From Gelatoporia subvermispora B (taxonomy: Eukaryota > Basidiomycota > Agaricomycetes > Polyporales > Gelatoporiaceae): 64,000 nt of DNA. The notes beneath the pieces are model-generated. The model searched no databases, was not told where the DNA came from, and saw nothing but the letters and a program-made list of their open reading frames with translations. The stretch spans positions 1,592,298-1,656,297 of the forward strand of contig KB445791.1 of assembly GCA_000320605.2 (NCBI GenBank), written 5' to 3'. The stretch's first letter is position 1, and every line of letters begins with the position of its first letter. The position numbers and the translations under genes are program-made. This document shows positions 1 through 11,600 of this stretch, one piece after another.

Positions 1-112
1 CGGATATGGAGGTATACTGGGCAGGGGCGTCTTTCTCATGAACGCACACCTCGCAACATCGGTGCGACTGCTCGCATCTCATCTGCCACGACCACTTTGT
101 TATTCCTCTTGA

Positions 113-3100
113 ATGAAGCAGAGACACACTCCCACTCTGTATCCGCATCCAGAGCACGACGCTGACGACGAGGATGAAGCCACCTGGGGACCCTCGACCT
201 CACGCGCTCACCAATACTCCGCATCCTCTTCTTTGCATTCATTGAGCTCTAAATCACGGCCTAAAGCGCGTCCACGAAATACTTTTGCACCCGGTACCAA
301 TTATCCTAGTATCACCTCCACGACTACCCCTTCGCGACCAAACTATCCCAATATATACCACCAGTTCGTCCGACGCTACAGATCTGGTCCTGGCTTGGAC
401 GATGACCCTCGCAATGATCCGGACAGTCACTACTACCAACGAGGTCTAGGGCAGCTCGTTGACGCAGGTGACAGTGACGATGAGGGGGGCGGTGCGGTTG
501 GCCCGACGGGTGAGATCCATGATAGACTGTCTGCCATCATGCTCGAGACGGAGACCATCGAGCCGGAAACACTGGAGGACAGGGAACGTCTGGAATGGCA
601 GACAATGCTTGCTTCGGTATTGGCCGGAGATGTGTTGAAAGCTGAGAACACGAGAATAGCTGTGGCTCTCAAATCTTCATCGGAGGAAGAGAACAATCTG
701 CGCTCGAACCTATGGCTAGGTATACGGGCAAGGGTACATGCTAGGACGGAACAGGACGAACGCAAGATCCTGGACGAACGCCGCCTGCGCGTAGTGGATG
801 CAGTCATCAAGGAGATCATGGCATTTCGGGTGGAGGACCTACTGACAAATCCCACCGACTCTCCCTCCGACCACGCTTTGCGCCAGGTTAAAGCAGTACT
901 TCATCGCCTCGACGTTGCGCACTCCTTATACCCCAGCTTACGGGCCTTCTATGTCGACTACCCGGCAGCCGCAGAGGTGGAATTCCAGTCACGATGCGAT
1001 ACCCTCAATACTTGGTCGACAGTGATTACGTCCCTGAGACAACTACTGGCCCTTCTTCGCCGGTGGACCGGCAGTGAGACCTTGGATGTCACACAACCTT
1101 CCTCGAACCCACCAACTCCATTTAGCGGGAATGTTACGAGGGAAAATGCATCAGGAGCCACATTTGTCGAACGCTTCTTGAAAGAGGAAGCCATTCAGCG
1201 TCAATTCGAGAAGGGTTCAATGACAACAATCCACGCTCTTGTCGGGACCACTCGCGATGCGCATGTCAATCTAGCACCAATGTTCAGGGAGATGAATCTA
1301 CCATCTTTCGAGAAAGAACTCGTTCCTCTGGTGTCATTCTTGACCAACCTCGCTCAGGCAGTTCTACGTGTACGTCTCGACTATGCGCAGAACCTGAAGA
1401 ACCCCGATGTCCTCATCATTGATCAAATGACCGATGACCTGAAGCTGAAGATTGGTCTCGCTTGCACCCTCAAGAGGCAATATGAAGCTTTCCTTATCCC
1501 TGATCCAGGAGGAAATTGGAAATTGCCCCCTTGCATTAGTGCCGACTACGACAGTGTTATTCTGGAAGCTCTGACATTCTTCTTCAAGCTTATACACTGG
1601 AAGCTGAAGAGTGGCGCCAAGGGCATGTACTTCAAGGAGACAGATGTCATAGAGGCACAATGGGCGACGTTCAGCGACGTCAGCCTAATGATCCCTGGTG
1701 GCGCATCACTTGTTGCTGAGCAATTATGGTGTGTCTTGCTAGTACCTTCTAAGTCAATGCTGGATCACTAAATCACCACCTTAGCGCTTTGACGAACAAG
1801 CTCATGGTCCGGGTCACAAACTACTTCGATACGCAAATACGGATACCGGTGACGACCGAAAACTCACCTGCTTCTGTACCAAGAAACGGGACTGCGGGGC
1901 CTGTGGTGGCAAGCTCTACGTTCCAGAGCCATATGAAAGCAGCGCCGACAAAGAGCCTCACGAACGCTCAGCTCATCACTTGGTACGGCAAGATTCTGGA
2001 TGGTGTCAAGCAGCGGTATCGAAAGCTTCAACGTTTGGCACGGTAAATCTTCCACAGACATCTAGTACAGGTATCTGACCTTTGTTCATGTAGTGTTTTG
2101 ACCCAGCGATTCTGCAATGCTGCCGAGTATGACTTGCAAGACATCTCAATTGATCTCTTTATTGCGACCCTCGTTGAGACTGACCATTTCCTCGTGTACA
2201 CACAAACATACGAGGAAGATGGAACATACATCGTAGCTTCCCCCAATTTACGAGACCACCCCGACTCAATCCGCCGTATTCTCCTCGATGCTTTTCACAT
2301 CAGCGAAGTGGAGGAGGGCTCTTGGATGATGGATGGTGGAGACCCGGTCCAAGATGATGACGAAGAGCCCTCATACTTACTTGTACTGTCGCCCCGCAAA
2401 CGGTTCTTGTGGAACGGCTTGGTACTCATGCTCGGACTACCCAAGATTGATCTCGAACTGAAGGACAACCGTTGCCGCCTTATTGCTGACGGCGCGGTAC
2501 ACCGCTTGGCTCTGGCAAAACAGGCGTTCATGGAGGTGTTCATGCCTCCGGAGGACGAAGAGTTCGTGCAAGACGCTGAAGAGCCTCCTCTCGCACCCCC
2601 TCCATGCCTCTTTGAACAGCAGGCGCATCTGCCGACAGTGAATAAAGAACTTCGCAAGATTAGTCGTGCGACCAACAAACTTGCCGAGTCCATCGTGGAG
2701 TCCGTCCATTACGTCCGGAAATCGCTGCATGAAGCACAAGGATATCAAGAGTTGCTAGAGAATTGGTATGGATTTGCCTCAGAACACGGTCAACACGTCC
2801 AGAAATTCATGGATGGCGCGACGCTGCTCAAGTTCAATCGGTCGCTGATCAAGCTTGCTATCTCCTGGGTGTCCTTCATTTGCGACGATTGCGATCCAAA
2901 TGACAGGAAGACGTTTAGATGGGCTGTGACTGCACTCGAGTTCACACTGCACAGGACGAGACGCAACAACATTCTCCACCTTCCGGACGATCAGTTCGAG
3001 ATGCTCAGGCAGAAAGTTGCCAGCTGCATGACCTTGTTGATCAGTCACTTTGACATCCTCGGTGCTCGTTCGAATCTCGAAGCAAAGAGAGAGAAGGAGC

Positions 3101-4578
3101 GCCAGGAGGAAATATTGCGTCAACAATCTCTTCATAGACACGTCGAGGAACCGGACGACCTCTATCTGAAGCAATCCGACGAGGGCGATCTTACTATTGC
3201 TTATACCGACCCTGCAATACGGATGTTCTGGGACAAGGCCAGCCGTGCAGTACGCGAGCTTGAAGACAGGCGATCCCAGGTCGGTGTAGAGCAGCACACG
3301 ATCGGTAGGGTTCTGGACGAGGAGAAATTGGTGGATCGATCGTTAGTATTCCTCGCGAGCTCAAGTTCGAATGTCTCGATCCGGTGGCAGCAAGGGCGAT
3401 TCATTGGTGCAGGCTCGTTCGGCTCAGTCTATCTCGCCGTTAACCTCGACTCGGGCTCGCTCATGGCCGTAAAGGAGATCAGATTTCAGGAAGTCGCCGG
3501 TCTCCGCAATCTCTATCACCAAATTAAGGACGAGCTAAACGTCATGGAGATGCTACACCATCCCAACGTTGTGGAGTACTATGGTATCGAGGTTCACCGT
3601 GAAAAGGTCTACATATTCGAGGAATATTGCCAAGGTGGTAGTTTGGCGGCGCTTCTGGAACATGGCCGTATCGAGGACGAGGGCATCATCCAAGTGTACA
3701 CGCTACAGATGCTCGAAGGTTTGGCATACCTGCATTCGAAGGGCGTTATCCATCGAGACATCAAACCCGACAGTGAGTTCCTCGGACGTCTATGTCGATC
3801 TCAACTGATGTCATCTTTGTCAGACATCCTGCTGGACCACATGGGTGTCATCAAGTTCGTTGACTTCGGAGCGGCTAAGATCCTTGCCAAGAACCAGCGG
3901 TCGATACAGCGGTCTCGTCGTGCGGACATTCCGGCTCCCAACGGTGCACCGGGCGGTCTTGGAATGAATAGCCTGACAGGAACGCCCATGTACATGTCTC
4001 CGGAAGTCATCAGGAATAGTAAGGGTGGTCGGCAGGGTGCAATGGACATTTGGTCCCTCGGATGCGTCGTCCTCGAGTGCGCTACCGGCAGGAAGCCGTG
4101 GAGCAATCTTGACAACGAATGGTAAGTGCCTCCCCAGAGACATTCTCTCACACGGACTTACCCACGGCTCAGGGCAATTATGTTCCATATTGGCGTCGCC
4201 ACCCAGCATCCTCCATTACCGGAACCGGGCCAACTCAGTGATATGGGCATTGACTTCATCCGCCAATGCTTAACCATCGACCCCTTGAAGCGTCCCATGG
4301 CGAATGAATTGATGAACCATCCTTGGATCCTCGACTTCCGAGAGGCTCTGGAAAGCTATGAGCAAGCTGAACTCGCCACCAGTCCCCCGATGGAGATGCC
4401 TTCCGAGGAAACCTACAAGTCGGCTTCAGTCGCTCGACAAGCCGCTATCATTCAGGAGAAGCAGGTGGAGACTATCCAATCCGAGTCCCCCAGCATGTCC
4501 CCTCTGGAGACCCCAATACTCGGTGGAGATGAGGGGCCCAACGAGATGGACTCTCCACCGTCGGACGTTCAGCTATAA
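113..4578 (+). CDS. SSK2: MAP kinase kinase kinase of the HOG/Ssk2-Wis4 type
   Basis: Five exons (113-1728, 1785-2042, 2094-3772, 3824-4121, 4173-4578) join in phase to 1418 residues. A long helical N-terminal regulatory region (residues 1-1050) precedes a C-terminal kinase domain (about 1055-1330). The domain shows the glycine loop GAGSFG, MAVKEI for the ATP lysine, catalytic HRDIKPDN (its Asn codon is split by the intron 3773-3823), DFGAAKI and MSPEVI. N-terminal regulatory bulk plus C-terminal kinase is the Ssk2/Ssk22/Wis4 plan; the family phosphorylates a Pbs2-type MAPKK in osmotic and general stress signalling in the cytosol. An ATG at 38 is in frame but is followed by a stop at 110-112, so 113 is the first usable start. 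The C-terminal tail beyond the kinase is Ser/Pro/Glu rich. Family assignment is from motif reading; the symbol is by analogy. Confidence 0.9.
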
Positions 4579-4796
4579 CGGACACTCGTTCTCAATCTTC
4601 CAGCCTCTGCTCGCTGCGCTGTAGCATAAGTCCCCATGTTGTAAAGTGCCCTAACATAGTTCAATCGGTAAATTGGAATTCACGGTGATCGTCTGGAGTG
4701 CGAGGCAACTTGCGAGGAATATACACTATCTACTACAGATTCACGACAGGTCACAATGTAATCTGGGCGGCGAAGCAGTGTTTGGAAACAAATAAG

Positions 4797-7700
4797 TTAC
4801 TCAATGACCCAACGTTTCGAGCGGGTGCTGTGGCCGCTGGTGCTGCCCTCAGTGGATGCGCCACTCTTGGAACTGCTACCACTGTCTGAGCGAGCTAAGG
4901 TTGAGTCGCTCTGATAATCCAGTGAAGATACCAAATCTCCAGGATATGGTAATTCGGGTTCTGCATCGAATGGCTCCTCAGGCTGGTTGTAAAACCGAGG
5001 GCCTAGTCTGCGTCCGGGAGGGCCGAAGCGCATCTGGCTGGGAGGGGGTACCTCTGAGCCAGAGCCGAACGTGGCGGAGAATGTCGGGATGGGCAGGTCG
5101 TTCGATGGAAATTCGGCCTTCTCGATGTCGCCCTTCTCGCTTGTGATACCCGGAGCGAAGTCGTCTGCCAAGGGCTCCTGCGCTTGCACTGTACAGCCAG
5201 TTAGGCTTGAAATCGCGGATGGCAACGAGGCAGTGTCACTTACAATAACGCGGAAGGCCCTTGCCGAAGTTGAAGAAGCAGATAACGCCAACGACGAAAG
5301 TCATGAAGGTGAGCAGTACGGAGGCCGATGCGATCAAGCTGAAGAAGGTCCATTGGACGAATGTCCACCGGAATGTTGCAGCAGTGAACATGGCTGCCCA
5401 GCCACCAAGATACGCAAGAGACAGGAGCAGGAATGTCAGCGCCATGAACTTGTGCTCGCGACGAACAGAGATCCAGCCCTACATACAAGGCAGAAGTACC
5501 TCTATGAGTAGATGTTCTCACTGGGTCGTTGGGCGTCAAATCACTCACCAGAGTCAGCCAAGGAACGAGAAGCTGTGAGATCAAATAAGTCAGTATCAAT
5601 CCAAGCTGGTGAACTCAAGTCACATACCACTAGCACAATGATGCAGATAGCAATGAACATCACCTTGGTGTGTGTGAGGCGACCAATGCTTCCGTTGAGT
5701 ACCTGATCTAGCCAAAGCGCAGCAAACGTAGCGACGAAGTACAGTGCGAGTTGGATGGCAATGGAGAGGATCAACACCGCATTGTAGACACGGTTGATGG
5801 TACGAGAAGCTCCAACACGCTTGAATGTCTGCCATCCGAATGCCTGCAAGAGTGGATGTTACCAGGAGTCCGCGCTTTTGGATTGAGGAGCAACAAACCT
5901 TCATCAACTTCCAGGTCAGGAAGCCAGAGAAAAAGAACGCGACGCAGTTGAGAACCAGACTGGGAATCTCTGCGTTCCCGCGGGCAGTCCAGTAGTCCGG
6001 AAGGAGGTTGATGCCGCACGCTCCATGCGTGGTCAAATGACTAAACATGCTGTGGAATTGTTCGGTGTTGAACTAGCCAAAGGTCATCAGGAACCGAGCA
6101 TACATCGTAAATCATGCATTGCTTACAATCTGGAAGCCTGCCCACGCAGTAGCCAAGGTATGGGTCAACAGAGACGCGACACTGTAGCTTGAGGTCAGTT
6201 CCAACAATTTTCGGACAATCAGGACAAGACTTACACATGCGGGATTGACTCGTTCAGCAAAGCAACTAGCGACATTCCGAGAAGCCAAAACTGGAACATC
6301 ACGAACGCGATGTCCTCACGCTTGGTGTTCTCAACTCTGCAGTGCAGATCTCAGCAGATAGCGTGCCGAAGACCTGGATGGCACTCACGAAACCACTGGC
6401 CAGTTCAGCGTGAACAAGCATTGTTCAGTTAGGTTCGCCTCGTGCAACCCGTACAGGCCGCCCAGTTGCACTGTAACATTCCTATTCGGGATTGAGATCG
6501 TTCCGGCCGACGTATTGTCTCGCCGCATCGGTGCCTCGGGTGGCGGATGAGCCCATATGACCCAGTCAACACTTGCAGAGTTTGGACTCACCGTCAATGT
6601 GGTGACACGAGTACCCTGACGGCCATTTCCATTGATCTTGTCCTCCTCGACAGTAGGGGAACCTGATGCGGCGTTGTCAAGCGTCGTGACTTGTGCACCA
6701 ATCTTGCCCGAGTCTGATACGCCGCTGTCGGCGCCGTTCGTGTCCGTGTCCGTCTTCCCGTCTGCGGTGTCGGCGCCACCGGCAGAAATCTTTCCTCCGT
6801 TCGCAACATTGTTCAACGACGACACTTGCTGGCTGGGTGACAGCCGCACAGTGACGGTCACAGATACAGTCGACTCCACTACATCTGTGTCTTCTGCCTT
6901 GATGCCGGTGGGTATCGGAGGCGGTGGAGGTGGAGTCGGAATAGGGAAGACTACTGTGCCAGACCTCTCGGACGACCCCGTGGACGATGCAGCTGAGGAT
7001 ACTGATGAGGAAGACAAGGAGTGCGGAGTGGCTGAACTGGATGAAGATGACAGCGACGAGGAGGAGGCAACGCCATTTGTGCCATTTGTAGAGCCGGCGC
7101 TGCTCGCAACGCTGGATTCGGAAGCGCTGGTAGAGCTCGCAGAAACAGAGGTAGGGACCGAAGCTGAGGGCGTGATACTGGAAGCCGAAGCAGACGCAAC
7201 GGTCGAGGAGAAGCTGGAGCTCGCAGGCGACCCGATGCTGGATGATACAGATATTGGCTGAGCGTTGAGCTGGGCATTATCCGACGAGTTCGTCATCGAA
7301 GCTCCCCACACGATCGGGCAGGAACTTGCATCCGAGGCCTTTTGAGGAACAACCTCGCATACCCGCAAGACTTTGCCATTGAAGACCGTGAACCCTGGTG
7401 CAGTGGCGTTGCCTTGCTTGATGAGACCACTCAAGAAGGAGACCGCCTGGTTGTTGACACCGAACGCCTGTACTTGAAAGACGACTTGGACAATGCAGTG
7501 GATTATCGAAAAGCAGAAGTAGATAGTGGTGAGCTTAGAGAAAGTGACGCGATCCCACTATGAGTGATCGAGCAAGTCAGTCAGCGCTCAACTCGATCGT
7601 GCCGGGGCGGGAGCCTGCACGCAGCAACGACGTTGCCAACAGTTTGCATGCAACTCGAGCACAGAGAACAGACCGGGTGTCCTCCTTTGCACAGACCCCC

Positions 7701-8109
7701 GCTGGCACTTCGCGTGTAGTTCACTCACAAAGAGTCGTAATTTGGGATGCACCGGGACATGCAAACGAAAATGCCTCATATGCATAGCAGTCTACAACAC
7801 ACGGTTCATTCAGTATACTCTACGCTCCCGAACAGGCTGGCATATTCACCAAGCTATGTGAAGCAACCAAAGAAGTACAAGGGCGCCGCTAGCGGCAGTA
7901 AAGAGCGTCGGATAGTCCAGCCAGTGTCTTGACGAGCACGGGTTATATCGGACGGTTGCAACAACGGTCCAGCCGAACTGCAATCCCGCAAAGAAGGGGA
8001 GGAGAGGGCGAAGGAGGAAGGAGGAGGGGAGGAAGAAGGGGTGACGACCCGCAGTCGACCGAGGGAGGATGAGCCAAAGAAAGCTAACCTTCGAGCCGCC
8101 AACTCGCAC
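4797..8109 (-). CDS. Uncharacterised fungal polytopic membrane protein with a Ser-rich loop
   Basis: Ten exons join in phase: 7850-7977, 7621-7774, 6389-7557, 6235-6336, 6127-6181, 5899-6072, 5628-5843, 5549-5572, 5244-5478, 4797-5188 (883 codons including the stop). The first exon, probably near 8060-8109, could not be joined in phase, so the N terminus is unresolved. Hydrophobic helices are visible near the N terminus (TLFTAASGALVLLWLLHIAW) and after WDRVTFSKL. A large Ser/Thr/Ala-rich loop of about 200 residues containing a PPPPPP run follows. Then comes a cluster of about five further membrane helices and a polar, Ser-rich cytosolic tail. The 24-nt exon 5549-5572 encodes eight residues inside a helix. 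The arrangement suggests a plasma-membrane sensor or receptor-like protein, but no family was recognised and no function is claimed. Confidence 0.7.
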
Positions 8110-8622
8110 TGCTCAAATCATCTGCCATACTTCATTCCCGCCATCAGGCAACCACATCCCTCGTGGTGACAACCACCTCGGACTCTGCTTTTCTCACCCA
8201 AATATCCGTGGATCCTGCGCGCTGTCCACTCCCTGATTGACGTCTACTTTGAGCACAAGCATCAAAATTTGGAATCAGCTCTGGATCTACACGCGAGCCA
8301 TTTGGCTCCGCGGCACTTCTGCGATATTACACTGATCATATATGACACCCGGCGCTGGATGGATAACTGTAGGACGTCGGTCAAGCTGTACGTATCCTGT
8401 GCAGCTCCAAGGGCAGTGTGAGCCGATTCGAAGATGTCTCTGACCTTTCAGCGTGGTTACGCGTTCGGGTTCGGGTGGGATGTCATGGAGGATAATCATT
8501 GTTTGATCCACTTCTATACAATGCCACTACGCCTGGACAGGAGGGCATATTCGCTACAAGTCTAGACATGGATGGAATCTACAGCTCTGTCTGCCAGCCT
8601 TGTCCACGAGATACGACCAAAA
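8110..8622. other. Spacer between the TFIIIC gene 3' end and the membrane-protein 5' end
   Basis: This stretch holds the 3' flank of the TFIIIC gene and the promoter of the membrane-protein gene, both on the minus strand. A 74-codon minus-strand frame at 8287-8511 exists, but it has no recognisable motif or conserved-looking composition, and I do not call it a gene. Confidence 0.5.
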
Positions 8623-11600
8623 CTACACTTGATACCATTTCCTGCGATTCCCCAAGAACCAGAATGTCAACTTCTCCTCTGCGTCGTCGGGTGGACCACC
8701 CAGCTCGCGTTCTATGCTCGGATTAGTGCGTCTGAGATAGCCTTCCGTGCACAGGTGCTGTAGAACTTCGTTCACTTCTTGCCTGTCATACACGGACCTG
8801 AGCCTCCAGCGGATCTCCGCCTACATAGGAAATGATGATGTCAACTCTACCAATGTTGTAGATGATCAATTCAGCCTACCTGTGAAACCCCCGGATGAAG
8901 CACTATGATCGCAATAACTGCCTTCAGGGCAGCCTCCCAAACATCGATGATCTTCCTCCCGAATATATCCAACCATCGTCTGGGGAAGATCAAGATCTTG
9001 GAGTTCTCAGTTTCCGGCACAGAAACCGTCCAGTCCTTGAGGTGGTACGAAGACACAAGCACGACAGAACTGTATCCTGTCCAAAAGGCCACCGGAGGAA
9101 AATAATTCACCATCCGGGTCACCACAGCCCGGGCAATGTTCTTGTCGTTTGCATCTGTCAATGCCTTGGAGACAGTGAGAAACAGAAGCAGCTTCAAGAC
9201 ATAACGTCGTACCAGGATCTGGGCCTTCGTCAGACCTTCGGGGCCTGTCTCTTCCAAAACGTGCAGCAATCGCCGGGCGGCCATCTCCTCATCTCCGTCA
9301 CACGCAGACACGAGCTTCGACGCCGCCTGTCGGATGCATGCTGCGCATTCGACGAGGCTGTAGTCTAATGAATAGCACGAGGCAGAATTTCCATGCATGT
9401 CATAACCATGTTCGCCGTCTGCTTCGTCACTTTCCATGACGGCCGGGGACTCGTTGGACGTAGCTTCATTACCTTGGGCATGTCCGTGCAGTAAAGGCCG
9501 GTTGGTTGGCTGGAAGCGGACCCGTACAGAAGTCTCTATGTCGTCGTCATCTAACTTGCGCGTCAGTCGCTACGGCGCCTTGAGAGGCAATATTGACTCA
9601 CCGGCTTTCTTACTATTCCAGTCGATGCTACTCCGCGCTGCCTGTGCATGTGTGGTGTCGACGGTGAACTCGACCTACATAGTGCGATCCATCAGCACTG
9701 GTCATGCAGGGATGTGTGCTCCACCTTACATTTCCCTCTGATGCCCTTTCGATCAAAACAGCTGTGTCACCATCAGTTGCAAGGAGGGCCCATTCCCGCC
9801 ATGCATCAGTGTCCTGCTGCGTGGCTATGTCCTCCTCCAAGGCGCTTGCATCTTGGAACAGATCAGTGGGGAGTGATCCGCTTAGCGCATTTTGATTGCT
9901 GAGTTACCCCGCATTTTGAGTATGAGGTGGATACTCTAGAAATGTTCCACTCACATTTCGGATATTTTCAGCGCCCTCCCGGGTTTCATCTTCTTGGGAT
10001 CACGCACCACCTTGGACAGGATGCCTCGAGAGAGGAGATTCGCTGTCGCAACCTTGACCGGTTCCTCGCCGACGGAGATCAGCATGTCGGATGCGATTTG
10101 GGAGTTGTAGATCTCATTAGGAGTTCCAAGTGTCATCTGAAAACCAAAAGTGAATATAGAAGGAGAACCTGTCCAGATAGCTTCTCACCTTCATGGCCGC
10201 ATCCGCGATGAAGTGGCGTTCCTCGCGGTACTTTTCTACCTCCGGCATATCACTAATATCAATGGTGAAGGCAGTCTGTGTCAGCTGCTTCTCGCGTCCT
10301 TCTTCTGCAGCGAAGTTCCACATCAAGTCCCACTGAGGTGCTATATGGGGCTTCTCGTCTACTTCGAACAAAGCATGGAGTTCCTCGAGCGTTGCGGGCA
10401 ACGATACTTTGGTACTCGTCGTCGTCTGCAAGAAACCGACGCGCCTGGGAGACTTTGACATGAGACGATAGGCATAATGTGGGTACAGAACGATACGCAC
10501 AGTGCATTCTTATCAATGTGCTTTCTCAGGAACTTGACGTGCGCTAGAAGGTTGAAGTTGGTCGGGCTTGTAGGATGGTCGTCTGGCAAAGCAGCCGTTC
10601 CACGATGTTGTAACCACAGATCGTACCATTGTTCCTCCAAACGAGCTTGGTAAGCCTCGGAACCCGGTACCTCCCTTAGAGAGACAATGCGCTGGCGCAC
10701 TGAGTTCCTCGGAATGGCGGGGAAGACCTGCTCAAGTGCACCCCAGTCGACTCGAGTGTCACGACAGCGAGCCTTGATGATAGCCGCGGCATCCCTCGCC
10801 AATTCATCATAGTCCCTGTTCCACTTGAACCTATGCCGTCTTTTTCTGTCTTTATTCTCTTCTCGTTCTGTGTATGAAAACGGCGACGGTGAGCACAAGA
10901 ACGAGACAGTCAACCATATCCTCGGCAAGCTTACCTTCCTCCTCACGTTCTTGACCTTTCGTACCTTTCCTGCCCTTCTTCTTCGGCTCCTTTGGAACCA
11001 GAGGAGGTCCTTGCTGTGCTATTAGATCCTCGATAGACTTCTCGGAAGCAGTGGTAACTACAGGAGGCAATGGCACAGGAACAGGTGGCGCGAAAGTAGG
11101 AATCAAAGGCGGTCTACCCGTGGACGTAACTTTCTTCGCCGTCACCTTCGCGTCATGGAGGGCTTGCTTGATCTCATCTTCCCACTTCATCATGTCCAGC
11201 CCAGGCGCTTGTAGGAATTGTGTCCGAATCCTGCGCAGACGCGTCGCGATTGGACCCTTGATAGGTTCGGGATGTACCCTAGTGACCAACTCCTCCCAAG
11301 TACGGTCGCGACGTGCTTTGGCTTCTGCAGCTTTCTTCGCGAGCAAGGCCTTAGCCTCACTATCTTCTGCTTCCTGGCGCCGCTTCGTCCGCTCGCGTAT
11401 CCTCTCTATCTCGCGGATTCGTTTACTACGTTGCCGCTCGAAGAACTGGCATACAGTATGCCTTGGGATGCTCGCAATCCAGCAGATGCGATCCAGCCTC
11501 GCCTGTCCGTGCACTTCGTCTTGTAAGGGTGTATCCCCAGTCGCATAGTCGACGAACTGCATGAGGTAATCGCACTGCAACGATGACAGAATGTAAGAGT

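Noticed and set aside
6600..7261. Long plus-strand acidic open frame opposite the Ser-rich loop of the membrane protein
   Set aside because: It is the antisense shadow of a Ser/Thr/Ala repeat-rich coding exon and has no start context or motifs.
8287..8511. Minus-strand frame of 74 codons downstream of the TFIIIC gene
   Set aside because: A possible small gene, but no recognisable domain and the proposed intron within it only gives a very short product.
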